Part shown: positions 6,883 to 12,553 of the stretch, piece after piece
Layout: each line of letters opens with the position of its first letter
Numbering within the stretch: the first letter of the stretch is position 1
Source of the DNA: Bacillota bacterium
GTDB lineage: Bacteria > Bacillota > Clostridia > Christensenellales > SZUA-584
Assembly: GCA_023441905.1 (NCBI GenBank)
Contig: JAEZNC010000132.1
Coordinates: 1-12,553 of the forward strand
DNA length: 12,553 bases
Direction of reading: 5' to 3'
Program-made: the position numbers and the translations under genes
Notes under the pieces: generated by a model
Told to the model about the DNA's origin: nothing
The model's input: the letters and a program-made list of their open reading frames with translations, nothing else
Databases searched by the model: none

Positions 6883-7772
6883 AGGTTTCTCACGCCCACG
6901 AATTTTTCCTTGAGACAAAGCGGGTAATAGGATAGTTTGGCCTTTCGTAGCCCTTCAATGCCCATATCCTCCTCACGGTTGATGTAAAGCACGTCGCTGA
7001 ACTCATGGCTCGCGAACTCGCGGTTGATCAGAGCGAACACGCCCTGAATGTCCGGGTTCGCTTTTTCAATGTGGATAATCGCCATGTCGTCGAACTTTTC
7101 GCCTATCGAATAGGCCTCGAGGCTGCCGTCCACATACAGCATGCCGCACTTGAGACATAGTTGATCGATGTGAGTCAGTGCATCCTTTGCGGCGTTGAGC
7201 TCGTTTAAATAGCTCTGTGATGGCTCACCCTTCGTCTCCATCCACCGTTCCTGCAGGGCAATGCAGGCATCATAATCCGCGCTTGTGTAGCGCCGGTACT
7301 CATACGTATGCTCTTTTAAAAACTTGTTGATGTGATTGCGCTTTGCATGGTATTTTTTACCCTCCAGCTTAATCAAATCCTGCGCGTTGTACACATATTC
7401 AAAGTTGTCGCGATCGGCGGTAAATGTATACCAGTCGGGGCAGTCGCGCTCGATCTTTTCTTTTTGCTCGACGGTGACACCCTTCAAAAGCGGCTTCTCA
7501 CCTCGCGATGCAAAGAACTCATCATACCTTTTCAGCGGCTCTTCCATGCTTTCATCGCAGCAATCCAGAAATGGCGGCAGCGCGAATGAAACGGATCCGC
7601 TGCTTAAGTGCAGATACATGGCAAGCTCATCGGTTGCCATTCTTATATTCCATGCCCGCCGCCAAATAAAAATGTTGGCGAATGAGGCTTCAAGGTTGTG
7701 ATAACCGTGGCATGTTGTGTAAATTTCAAAGTGCGTTTTGTCTTCGAGTTCTATCGGTTTAAAACTAAGCAT
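6879..7772 (-). CDS. DUF2156 (phosphatidylglycerol lysyltransferase C-terminal-like) protein
   Basis: A 297-residue soluble protein of the DUF2156 group, related to the aminoacyl-transfer domain of MprF/LPG synthase, which has a double GNAT-like fold. Seen blocks are KKYHAKRNHINKF (about 139-151), HIEKANPDIQGVFALINREF (234-253) and INREEDMGIEGLRKAKLSYYP (264-284), all typical of this family. There is no membrane domain, so it is not a complete MprF; substrate unknown. The start is the ATG at 7772 because GGAGAGG sits just upstream. The longer reading from 7802 would begin inside the TATAAT promoter box and is rejected. First gene of the minus-strand unit, coupled to the GNAT gene by ATGA. Confidence 0.88.
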   Translation of the reverse strand: MLSFKPIELEDKTHFEIYTTCHGYHNLEASFANIFIWRRAWNIRMATDELAMYLHLSSGSVSFALPPFLDCCDESMEEPLKRYDEFFASRGEKPLLKGVTVEQKEKIERDCPDWYTFTADRDNFEYVYNAQDLIKLEGKKYHAKRNHINKFLKEHTYEYRRYTSADYDACIALQERWMETKGEPSQSYLNELNAAKDALTHIDQLCLKCGMLYVDGSLEAYSIGEKFDDMAIIHIEKANPDIQGVFALINREFASHEFSDVLYINREEDMGIEGLRKAKLSYYPLCLKEKFVGVRNL

Positions 7773-7800
7773 GACCTCTCCAGAAAAAATTGATTTTCTC

Positions 7801-7830
7801 ATTATATATCATTTATCATTTTTTTGAAAA
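7801..7830 (-). promoter_or_regulatory. Promoter of the DUF2156-GNAT-(atp) unit
   Basis: Minus strand: a perfect TATAAT at 7801-7806, and TTTTCA (7825-7830) 18 bases upstream as a weak -35. The predicted start near 7794 gives a ~22-base leader containing GGAGAGG before the ATG at 7772. Confidence 0.6.
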
Positions 7831-8170
7831 TGCGAAATAGTAATGATTAACATCGAAGCAGGGCAATGTTTGCGCTTAACCGCTCAATCCTTGGGTTTAC
7901 ACGGCTTAAGTCTTCTTTTAACGGTTTTTCGAATTATAAATGCAAAAAACGCATATTTGCGCGAACTTTTTGAGGTTGTCTGAAAGCTTTGCCTTATGGC
8001 TGCGCCGCAAGATGCGATATTGACTCCTGTGAAGCTGTTTTGCAGGACTCGAAACCCGCGCAAAATCTTTTTAAGCCCATTTGACATATTCATGCGCAAT
8101 CGGCACCACAAAAAAAGAATTGACGGTATCTACTGTTCTTTTGGCAGTCGCAGTGAACAAGAATGGCTAA

Positions 8171-8215
8171 GCAACGACAGAGCGGATACGAATCTGTGAT
8201 CCATTCTGTCGTTGC
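8171..8215. repeat. Strong inverted repeat (17-base arms)
   Basis: Arms 8171-8187 (GCAACGACAGAGCGGAT) and 8199-8215 pair at 15 of 17 positions around an 11-base loop. There is no T-run on either side, so it is not a standard terminator. It could be an intergenic palindromic repeat or an RNA-processing hairpin downstream of the ferredoxin-like gene. Confidence 0.6.
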
Positions 8216-8260
8216 TGCGCTTCTCACAACACACCCAAAGGCTGCGTTGACTTAGAATTC

Positions 8261-8281
8261 TGTCCATGATGCTTATGGACA
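8261..8281 (-). terminator. Short hairpin after the ferredoxin-like gene
   Basis: TGTCCAT and ATGGACA form a 7-base stem with a 7-base loop, 13 bases after the stop codon of the minus-strand gene. No T-tract follows, so termination here would be weak or factor-assisted. Confidence 0.25.
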
Positions 8282-8293
8282 CACGCGGTGCGA

Positions 8294-8989
8294 TCAGTCT
8301 TCAATAATCTCTCCATTCGGTGTAATCACCGTCACATGCCACGGAATCATCTTGCCGCTGCTTTGCAGCGCCTGCTTCACCGCGTATTCGATACCGCCGC
8401 AGCACGGTACGCTCATACGCAGCACTTCGACGCTTTTGATTTCATTATGCTTTAATATCTCTGTGAGCTTTTCCGAATAATCCGTCATGTCAAGCTTGGG
8501 ACAGCCGATCAGCGTAATCTTGCCACGCATGAACTTTTCGTGCACGTTCGCATAGGCATACGCTGTGCAATCCGCCGCGATGAGCAGCTTGGCTCCGTCA
8601 AAATACGGCGCGTTCACCGGCACGAGCTTGATCTGGCACGGCCACTGTCCGAGCTCGGAAACCGCTTCTTCCTTCGGCTGCGGTGCGGCTGCATGCGGCC
8701 TTCTTTCGAGCGCTGCCGCGCGTGCCGATGGACATCCGCCGCCGCCATGCTGCTTCTTCATATGCTTTTCCACCGCTTCCTTATCGAATTCCGCCGCTTC
8801 GCGCTCCTCAATTGTGATGGCCCCTGTTGGGCATTCGGGCAGGCAGTTGCCAAGGCCGTCGCAATAGGATTCGGACATCAGCTTTGCTTTTCCATCCACC
8901 ATCGCAAGGGCGCCCTCATGGCACGCTTCCACACACAGCCCGCAGCCGTTGCATTTATCTTCGTCAATCGTAATGATATTGCGTTTCAT
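8294..8989 (-). CDS. 4Fe-4S ferredoxin-like multi-cysteine protein
   Basis: A 231-residue protein. Residues 1-60 are a ferredoxin domain: CNGCGLCVEAC (C13, C16, C19, C23) gives one complete 4Fe-4S motif. The second, YCDGLGNCLPECP (C43, C49, C53), has only three of the usual four cysteines. A spacer rich in Lys, Gly, Ala and Pro (about 70-110) leads to a C-terminal domain with further cysteines (C118, C141, C163) and a Cys-Cys pair (C196-C197) in VPCCGGIE. It is probably a cytoplasmic electron carrier or sensor; the C-terminal domain's role is unknown to me. AGGAGG lies eight bases before ATG. It is divergent from a Crp/Fnr gene and shares its operator region, a pairing known from Clostridia and suggestive of redox or nitrosative stress control. 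Confidence 0.88.
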   Translation of the reverse strand: MKRNIITIDEDKCNGCGLCVEACHEGALAMVDGKAKLMSESYCDGLGNCLPECPTGAITIEEREAAEFDKEAVEKHMKKQHGGGGCPSARAAALERRPHAAAPQPKEEAVSELGQWPCQIKLVPVNAPYFDGAKLLIAADCTAYAYANVHEKFMRGKITLIGCPKLDMTDYSEKLTEILKHNEIKSVEVLRMSVPCCGGIEYAVKQALQSSGKMIPWHVTVITPNGEIIED

Positions 8990-9012
8990 CGTTCATTCCT
9001 CCTCTATCTTAC

Positions 9013-9041
9013 TTGCTTTTCTGGTCTTATTATCGTATATT
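9013..9041 (+). promoter_or_regulatory. Candidate promoter of the Crp/Fnr gene
   Basis: TTGCTT (9013-9018), 17 bases, then TATATT (9036-9041). The predicted start is near 9048, so the dyad at 9056-9071 would lie just downstream of it, a place where a bound regulator would block transcription. Confidence 0.45.
9029..9034 (-). promoter_or_regulatory. Candidate -10 box of the ferredoxin-like gene
   Basis: GATAAT on the minus strand. There is no good -35 at 17 bases, but the dyad at 9056-9071 is centred about 41.5 bases before the implied start near 9022, the position of a class II activator site. Confidence 0.5.
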
Positions 9042-9055
9042 GAAGCAGATCAGTC

Positions 9056-9071
9056 TGTTGCATTTGCAACA
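9056..9071. promoter_or_regulatory. Crp/Fnr-type operator dyad
   Basis: Perfect inverted repeat TGTTGCA-TT-TGCAACA in the intergenic space between the ferredoxin-like gene and the Crp/Fnr gene. Its 16-base size and two-fold symmetry match what a Crp/Fnr dimer recognises. The most likely ligand is the regulator encoded next to it. Confidence 0.7.
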
Positions 9072-9085
9072 ATATGGAGGATGCG

Positions 9086-9781
9086 ATGGATTTTTTGTCC
9101 ATTTATTCGGCAAGGATTGCGCTTTTCAAAGGCATCGGCGAAAACGAGCTTTCCGAGATGCTGCGGTGTCTGGGAGCGATTGAAAAGAGCTTTAAGAAGG
9201 GCAGCTTTATACTCATGGCAGGAGATCCGCTGCACCATGTCGGCATCATGCTTTCAGGGCAGGCCACCGTGTTTAAATCCGACCTCTTGGGCAGCCGTAC
9301 GGTGCTCGGGGCGCTCGGGCCATCCCAGCTGTTCGCCGAAACGTTTGTCTGCGCCGGCGTCAAGACGAGCCCTGTCAACGTGGAAGCCGCCACCGATGCG
9401 ACCGTGCTGCTGCTGACCTTTGACCGCATTTTGCATACATGCACCGCCTGCTGCTCTCACCATTCGGCACTGATTCACAACATGCTGCGCATTGTGGCGC
9501 AAAAAAACCTTGCGCTCAGCGAAAAGCTCGATCATATGGCGCGCAAAACCACACGTCAAAAGCTCGCCTCGTATCTGATTGACGAGGCGACACGAGCAGG
9601 CGGCCGCCGTTTTGAAATTGCGCTTGATCGTCAGGCGCTTGCCGATTATCTGAGCGTAAACCGCAGCGCGCTCTCGCGCGAGCTCTCGCGCATGAACGAG
9701 GAGGGCATCGTGGACTACCAACGTAACAGCTTTTACATACGCAGCCTTGAGCAGCTGGAAGACATTCTGCTTCACGAATAG
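9086..9781 (+). CDS. Crp/Fnr family transcription regulator
   Basis: A 231-residue regulator. The N-terminal cyclic-nucleotide-like beta-barrel (about 1-110) contains FKKGSFILMAGDPLHHVGIMLSG. A dimerisation helix follows (NMLRIVAQKNLALSEKLDHM), and a winged helix-turn-helix near 178-209 contains LADYLSVNRSALSRELSRM as turn and recognition helix. Cysteines are C28, C89 and a C119-x2-C122-C123 group just before the dimer helix. The four-cysteine N-terminal cluster of classical FNR is not present, so any metal or redox sensing would be different. The ATG at 9086 is chosen because GGAGG lies five bases upstream. An ATG four codons earlier overlaps that site and lacks its own. It probably controls the divergent ferredoxin-like gene and itself. 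Confidence 0.92.
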   Translation: MDFLSIYSARIALFKGIGENELSEMLRCLGAIEKSFKKGSFILMAGDPLHHVGIMLSGQATVFKSDLLGSRTVLGALGPSQLFAETFVCAGVKTSPVNVEAATDATVLLLTFDRILHTCTACCSHHSALIHNMLRIVAQKNLALSEKLDHMARKTTRQKLASYLIDEATRAGGRRFEIALDRQALADYLSVNRSALSRELSRMNEEGIVDYQRNSFYIRSLEQLEDILLHE

Positions 9782-9798
9782 ACACATTATGTTATAAT
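9771..9798 (+). promoter_or_regulatory. Promoter of argJ
   Basis: TTCACG (9771-9776), 16 bases, then a perfect TATAAT (9793-9798). It overlaps the end of the Crp/Fnr gene. The predicted start near 9805 leaves a ~25-base leader with AAAGGA before argJ. Confidence 0.5.
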
Positions 9799-9829
9799 AA
9801 TCCGGAAATATGCGAAAGGATTGATTCTC

Positions 9830-11023
9830 ATGAATAACGGCAGCGGCGTGACATACGCTTTGGGGTTTACGGCGGCGGGCGTGGCCTGCGGTATTAAGAA
9901 AAACGGCAATAAGGACCTCGCTTTGATCAAGTGTGACTGCGTCGCCACAGCGGCAGGCGTCTTCACGCGCAACAAGGTGAAGGGTCACTCGCTTGTGCTC
10001 GCGCACAAAAATCTTCGCAACGGGCGCGCGCAGGCTGTGATCATCAACGCGGGCAACGCGAATGCCTGCCTCGGCAGCCGCGGCGAACAGGATGCGCTGC
10101 GCATGGCGCAGCTGACAGCGGAGAGGCTTGGCTGCGAGCCGCAGGATGTGCTGACGGGTTCCACCGGTGTGATCGGCATGCCGCTTCCCGTTGAGCGCAT
10201 TGAGACGGGGCTGTGCAAAGCCGTGCTCTCACGAGAAGGCGGCGTGGACGCGGCCACGGCGGTCATGACCACCGATACGATACGAAAAGAAGCGCAGACA
10301 AGCGTCACGATAAACGGCCGCGAAATCAGAATCGGCGGCATGGCCAAGGGCAGCGGCATGATTCACCCGAACATGGCCACCATGATCTCCGTGATCACCA
10401 CCGATGCCGCAATATCCGCAAAGGCGCTGAAGAAGGCGCTCAAAGACGCGGCCGACGTATCCTATAACCGTATATCCGTGGACGGCGACACAAGCGTATG
10501 TGATAAGGTGCTGCTGCTGGCCTCGGGGCTGGCGGGCAACAAGCCGATAGAAGAAGGCACTGACGATTACGATGCATTTTTCGCGGCGCTTAAGGATGTG
10601 TGCGTGACGCTTTCTAAGCTGCTCGCGGCGGACGGCGAAGGCGCGACCAAGCTGCTGACGATTAATGTGCGGCACGCGCGCTCGGCCAAAGCCGCCCATA
10701 TGATCGCGTCGGCGATTGCGAAATCGCCGCTGTGCAAGACGGCGGCGTTCGGCAACGATGCCAATTGGGGCCGGTTGCTGACCGCGGCGGGTTATTCGGG
10801 CGCGCCGTTTGACCCGGCTACAGTGGATATCTACATCGGCGGCGTGCAGGTCTGCAAACAGGGCGGCGGGCTCGCGTTCGACGAAGAAGCCGCGCTTAAA
10901 GAGCTGAAGCAGAAGGAAGTCACCTATATCATCGATTTGAACGACGGCGACGCGTCCGACATGATGTGGACGTGCGATTTCTCGCTTGATTATGTGAAAA
11001 TCAACGCGGATTACAGAACGTGA
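9830..11023 (+). CDS. argJ: Glutamate N-acetyltransferase / amino-acid N-acetyltransferase
   Basis: Arginine biosynthesis enzyme that moves the acetyl group from N-acetylornithine to glutamate, and in bifunctional forms also acetylates glutamate from acetyl-CoA. It has 397 residues, family-typical. The precursor cleaves itself in KGSGMIHPNMATM (about 173-185), between Ala183 and the nucleophile Thr184. Other blocks are INAGNANAC, LTGSTGVIGMPLP (oxyanion region), VDGDTS, DGEGATK and GNDANWGR. DGDTSVCD replaces the usual DGDTSTND. The ATG at 9830 is chosen with AAGGA nine bases upstream; a TTG three codons earlier touches that site and is rejected. No other arginine genes are adjacent, so it appears to be a single-gene unit. 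The first palindromic repeat begins four bases after its stop codon. Confidence 0.96.
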   Translation: MNNGSGVTYALGFTAAGVACGIKKNGNKDLALIKCDCVATAAGVFTRNKVKGHSLVLAHKNLRNGRAQAVIINAGNANACLGSRGEQDALRMAQLTAERLGCEPQDVLTGSTGVIGMPLPVERIETGLCKAVLSREGGVDAATAVMTTDTIRKEAQTSVTINGREIRIGGMAKGSGMIHPNMATMISVITTDAAISAKALKKALKDAADVSYNRISVDGDTSVCDKVLLLASGLAGNKPIEEGTDDYDAFFAALKDVCVTLSKLLAADGEGATKLLTINVRHARSAKAAHMIASAIAKSPLCKTAAFGNDANWGRLLTAAGYSGAPFDPATVDIYIGGVQVCKQGGGLAFDEEAALKELKQKEVTYIIDLNDGDASDMMWTCDFSLDYVKINADYRT

Positions 11024-11026
11024 GGA

Positions 11027-11160
11027 ACTGATTTATCCAGTGGATGGCTCTACGGTATAATTGCAGATTGACAGATTCTTCGTTCGTTTCACTCTCTCAG
11101 AATGACCGCAACAGTCACTTTTCCGTCATACCGAGGAGCGCAGCGACGAACGTATCTGTT
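11027..11160 (+). repeat. Palindromic repeat copy A (134 bp)
   Basis: Begins ACTGATTTATCCAGTGGATG, identical over 20 bases to the end of the GIY-YIG gene. Continues through a TTGCAGAT segment and a left arm ACAGATTCTTCGTT...CTCAGAATGAC, a loop of about 18 bases, and a right arm GTCATACCGAGGAGCGCAGC...GTATCTGTT. The arms are imperfect inverted repeats of ~35 bases. It starts four bases after argJ and could also end its transcript. Confidence 0.9.
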
Positions 11161-11250
11161 GCTGTTCATAAAAGCATCTCACTCACTCAGAATGACCACA
11201 ACCTCAGCTTTTCCGTCATACTGAGGAGCGCAGCGACGAATGTATCTGTT
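11161..11250 (+). repeat. Palindromic repeat copy B (left-truncated)
   Basis: About 90 bp, directly adjoining copy A. It keeps CTCACTCAGAATGACC, the loop and the complete right arm (GTCATACTGAGGAGCGCAGC...TATCTGTT), but lacks the nuclease-end prefix and has a degraded outer left arm. Confidence 0.85.
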
Positions 11251-11266
11251 GCCGCAATCGAAATGA

Positions 11267-11400
11267 ATTGGTTTATCCAATGGACGGCTCTATAACATAG
11301 TTGCAAATTCACAGATTCTTCGTTCGTTCCACTCTCTCAGAATGACCGTAAGAGTACCTTTTCTGTCATTCTGAGGAGCGAAGCGACGAATGCATCTGTA
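11267..11400 (+). repeat. Palindromic repeat copy C (134 bp)
   Basis: Same length and layout as copy A. The prefix is diverged (TTTATCCAATGGACGGCTCT), followed by CACAGATTCTTCGTTCGTTC, CTCAGAATGACC and the right arm GTCATTCTGAGGAGCGAAGC. Its last bases run into the AAGGA site of the GIY-YIG gene. Confidence 0.9.
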
Positions 11401-11409
11401 AGGAACTAT

Positions 11410-11691
11410 ATGTATTATGTTTATATAATGACGAATTACACAAATATGGTTCTCTATATCGGCGTAACCAATAACTTGGAACGCCGCATTTTTGAGCATA
11501 AGAATAAGCTCAATAAGGGCTTTACGCAAAGATACAACGTCAAAAAACTCGTTTACTTTGAAACAACGGCAAATATTGATAGTGCAATAGAACGAGAAAA
11601 ACAGCTTAAGGGCTGGATAAGGGCAAAGAAAGTTGAGTTGATAAACAATTCAAATCCGGAATGGACTGATTTATCCAGTGGATGGTTTTAA
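11410..11691 (+). CDS. Small stand-alone GIY-YIG nuclease
   Basis: A 93-residue single-domain nuclease of the stand-alone GIY-YIG (COG2827-like) group. YVY at 3-5 and YIG at 16-18 form the signature pair. R25/R26 in NNLERR, H30 and E63 in AIEREKQLKGW are the expected active-site positions, and NPEW.DLS.GW is the usual C-terminus of the group. Full length, so probably active. AAGGA lies five bases before the ATG, joined directly to repeat copy C. The last nine codons and stop lie inside copy D, and the same stretch begins copies A and C. It is AT-richer than argJ and the atp genes, consistent with recent acquisition. Related enzymes cut DNA, SLX1-type members at branched structures; action on the flanking palindromes is inference only. 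Confidence 0.88.
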   Translation: MYYVYIMTNYTNMVLYIGVTNNLERRIFEHKNKLNKGFTQRYNVKKLVYFETTANIDSAIEREKQLKGWIRAKKVELINNSNPEWTDLSSGWF

Positions 11692-11812
11692 GGCGTATTT
11701 GCAGATATACAGATTCTTCACTCCGCTCCGCTCCGTCACTACGAAGTGGAATGAATGACACAACCGTAGCTCTTCCGTCATACTAAGGAGCAAAGCGACG
11801 AACGTATCTGTT
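11665..11812 (+). repeat. Palindromic repeat copy D, overlapping the end of the GIY-YIG gene
   Basis: 148 bp. Its prefix is the final codons of the nuclease gene (T-D-L-S-S-G-W-F-stop). The left arm reads CAGATTCTTCACTCCGCTCC and carries about 14 extra bases (around 11733-11756). The right arm is GTCATACTAAGGAGCAAAGC...GTATCTGTT. Confidence 0.85.
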
Positions 11813-11857
11813 AAATATGTGACAACACCGACCACATAAGCTATCAATCCAGAATAA

Positions 11858-11992
11858 TTTGCTTTATTCAGAGATTGGCTATAAGGCATAGTTGCAGATT
11901 CACAGATTCTTCACTCCGCACCGCTCCGTTCAGTATGACCTAATAGTAAATTTCCTGTCATACTGAGGAGCGCAGCGACGAATGTATCTGTT
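11858..11992 (+). repeat. Palindromic repeat copy E (135 bp)
   Basis: The degenerate prefix CTTTATTCAGAGATTGGCTA still aligns with the nuclease-gene end. It continues with TTGCAGATTCACAGATTCTT, the left arm, a loop, and the right arm GTCATACTGAGGAGCGCAGC...ATGTATCTGTT. It is separated from copy D by 45 bases with no visible feature. Confidence 0.85.
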
Positions 11993-12022
11993 ATATGAGC
12001 CTAAAATGAAAAAGCCAAACGT

Positions 12023-12055
12023 AAAAAGCGCACTGCGGGGCTGTCAGTGCGCTTT
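12023..12055 (-). terminator. Intrinsic terminator of the Hsp20 gene
   Basis: An 11-base perfect stem, AAAGCGCACTG with CAGTGCGCTTT, with a 9-base G/C-rich loop. On the minus strand the stem is followed by a short T-run (five Ts including the stem end). It lies 17 bases after the hsp20 stop. A T-rich stretch on the other side means it may also stop plus-strand transcripts from the repeat region. Confidence 0.85.
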
Positions 12056-12071
12056 GTGTTTATTTTTCATG

Positions 12072-12518
12072 TTACTGTATCTCAATGCGGCGCGTGCTCT
12101 CCGCGTTTTTCTGGCGCGGCACGCTCACCCTCAAGATGCCGCCGTCCAGCTTGGCTGAAATGCCGTCCGCCTCAGCGTCCGCAAGATAGACCGCACGGCT
12201 CATTGAGCTGTAACGTCTCTCGCGGTGAATGTAATTCTTGGTTTCCTCGTCCCTGTTCTCTTCATGGTTCACCGAAATGCGAAGTGTGCCATCGTTCATC
12301 TCAAGGCTGACCTCTTCTTTTTTCACGCCCGGAAGCTCCGCCTCAATGGTGTATTCGTTATCCGTCTGCTGTACGTCAATCTTGAACGCTGCTTGTGTGC
12401 GCCGTCCCGTCAGCCACGGGTCGGTGAAGAAATCATCCAGCATGTTGTAAAAATCCTCAAAGCCAGTGGGCGTCACGCTCCTGTTTCTCCTGTTTGCGGG
12501 TATCAAGTTTGCCATCAT
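12072..12518 (-). CDS. Hsp20 family small heat-shock protein
   Basis: A 148-residue ATP-independent holdase that binds unfolding proteins and forms oligomers. A short N-terminal arm (GFEDFYNMLDDFFTDPW) is followed by the alpha-crystallin domain at about 46-136, with FKIDVQQTDNEYTIEAELPGVKKEEVSLEM and the signature GGILRVSVPR (126-135). The C-terminal anchoring motif I-x-I is in RRIEIQ. The ATG at 12518 is chosen because AGGAG stands six bases upstream; a TTG two codons earlier is not needed. Only 35 bases upstream are visible and no CIRCE-type operator is seen there. It is followed by a strong terminator, so it is probably the last gene of its transcript. Confidence 0.94.
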   Translation of the reverse strand: MMANLIPANRRNRSVTPTGFEDFYNMLDDFFTDPWLTGRRTQAAFKIDVQQTDNEYTIEAELPGVKKEEVSLEMNDGTLRISVNHEENRDEETKNYIHRERRYSSMSRAVYLADAEADGISAKLDGGILRVSVPRQKNAESTRRIEIQ

Positions 12519-12553
12519 AATCAACTCCTTTTTTCGATTTCAACAGCATATTC

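Larger units (their letters stand above)
7831..8293. other. Non-coding gap with stem-loops, no convincing gene
   Basis: No reading frame here has a good ribosome-binding site plus recognisable family. A 75-codon minus-strand frame (7884-8111) rich in Arg, Lys and Ser and a 67-codon plus-strand frame (7996-8199) overlap each other. Neither looks like a known protein. They may read through an intergenic repeat of the host genome, which cannot be tested within this window. Two stem-loops occur in the right part. Confidence 0.5.

Noticed and set aside
7884..8111. 75-codon minus-strand frame in the gap
   Set aside because: No good Shine-Dalgarno, no recognised family, overlaps another spurious frame; kept only as a note under the gap.
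9254..10006. 250-codon minus-strand open frame across the Crp/Fnr and argJ genes
   Set aside because: Antisense to the regulator gene, the argJ promoter and the start of argJ; not protein-like.
11025..11992. CRISPR array
   Set aside because: Units are ~134 bp, imperfect and palindromic, with irregular spacing and no short constant repeat/spacer pattern or cas genes.
12001..12070. rho-independent terminator of the repeat/GIY-YIG region only
   Set aside because: The position 17 bases after the hsp20 stop and the minus-strand T-run fit the Hsp20 gene better, although it may work both ways.

Overview
The window looks like chromosomal DNA of an anaerobic, Clostridia-type Bacillota. The evidence is the gene order of its F-type ATP synthase operon, strong Shine-Dalgarno sites, an Eis-like GNAT/DUF2156 pair, and a divergent Crp/Fnr regulator plus 4Fe-4S protein. 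Base composition is moderate except in one AT-richer repeat region. The species cannot be named from the sequence.

Region 1 (1-7830, all on the minus strand) is one probable transcription unit. A TATAAT promoter near 7801 starts it, followed by a DUF2156 protein, a GNAT acetyltransferase with an ATGA overlap, and then atpI-like, atpB (a), atpE (c), atpF (b), atpA (alpha), atpG (gamma) and atpD (beta, cut by the window edge about ten residues before its expected end). No normal atpH (delta) gene is present. Instead the alpha protein is 603 residues long. Its first ~72 residues match the C-terminal, b-binding domain of delta, followed by an acidic linker and a complete alpha subunit. The alpha-binding N-terminal domain of delta is absent, and there is no room for it because the atpF stop abuts the start codon. 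This is the most unusual coding feature in the window.

Region 2 (7831-8293) is a gap of about 460 bases with no convincing gene but with a strong 17-base-arm stem-loop. Region 3 (8294-9781) is a divergent pair: a 231-residue multi-cysteine ferredoxin-like protein (minus) and a Crp/Fnr regulator (plus). They share a perfect dyad, TGTTGCA-TT-TGCAACA. Its position suggests activation of the ferredoxin-like gene and repression of the regulator gene. Region 4 is argJ (ornithine acetyltransferase, plus strand) behind its own promoter.

Region 5 (11027-11992) holds five copies of a ~134-bp imperfect palindrome in the same orientation, with a small GIY-YIG nuclease gene between the third and fourth. 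The left end of the repeat is the 3' end of the nuclease gene: the last codons of the gene recur in copies A and C, and degenerately in E. The block therefore looks like a nuclease gene together with non-autonomous derivatives of its own 3' end. Region 6 is a minus-strand Hsp20 small heat-shock gene with a clear terminator.
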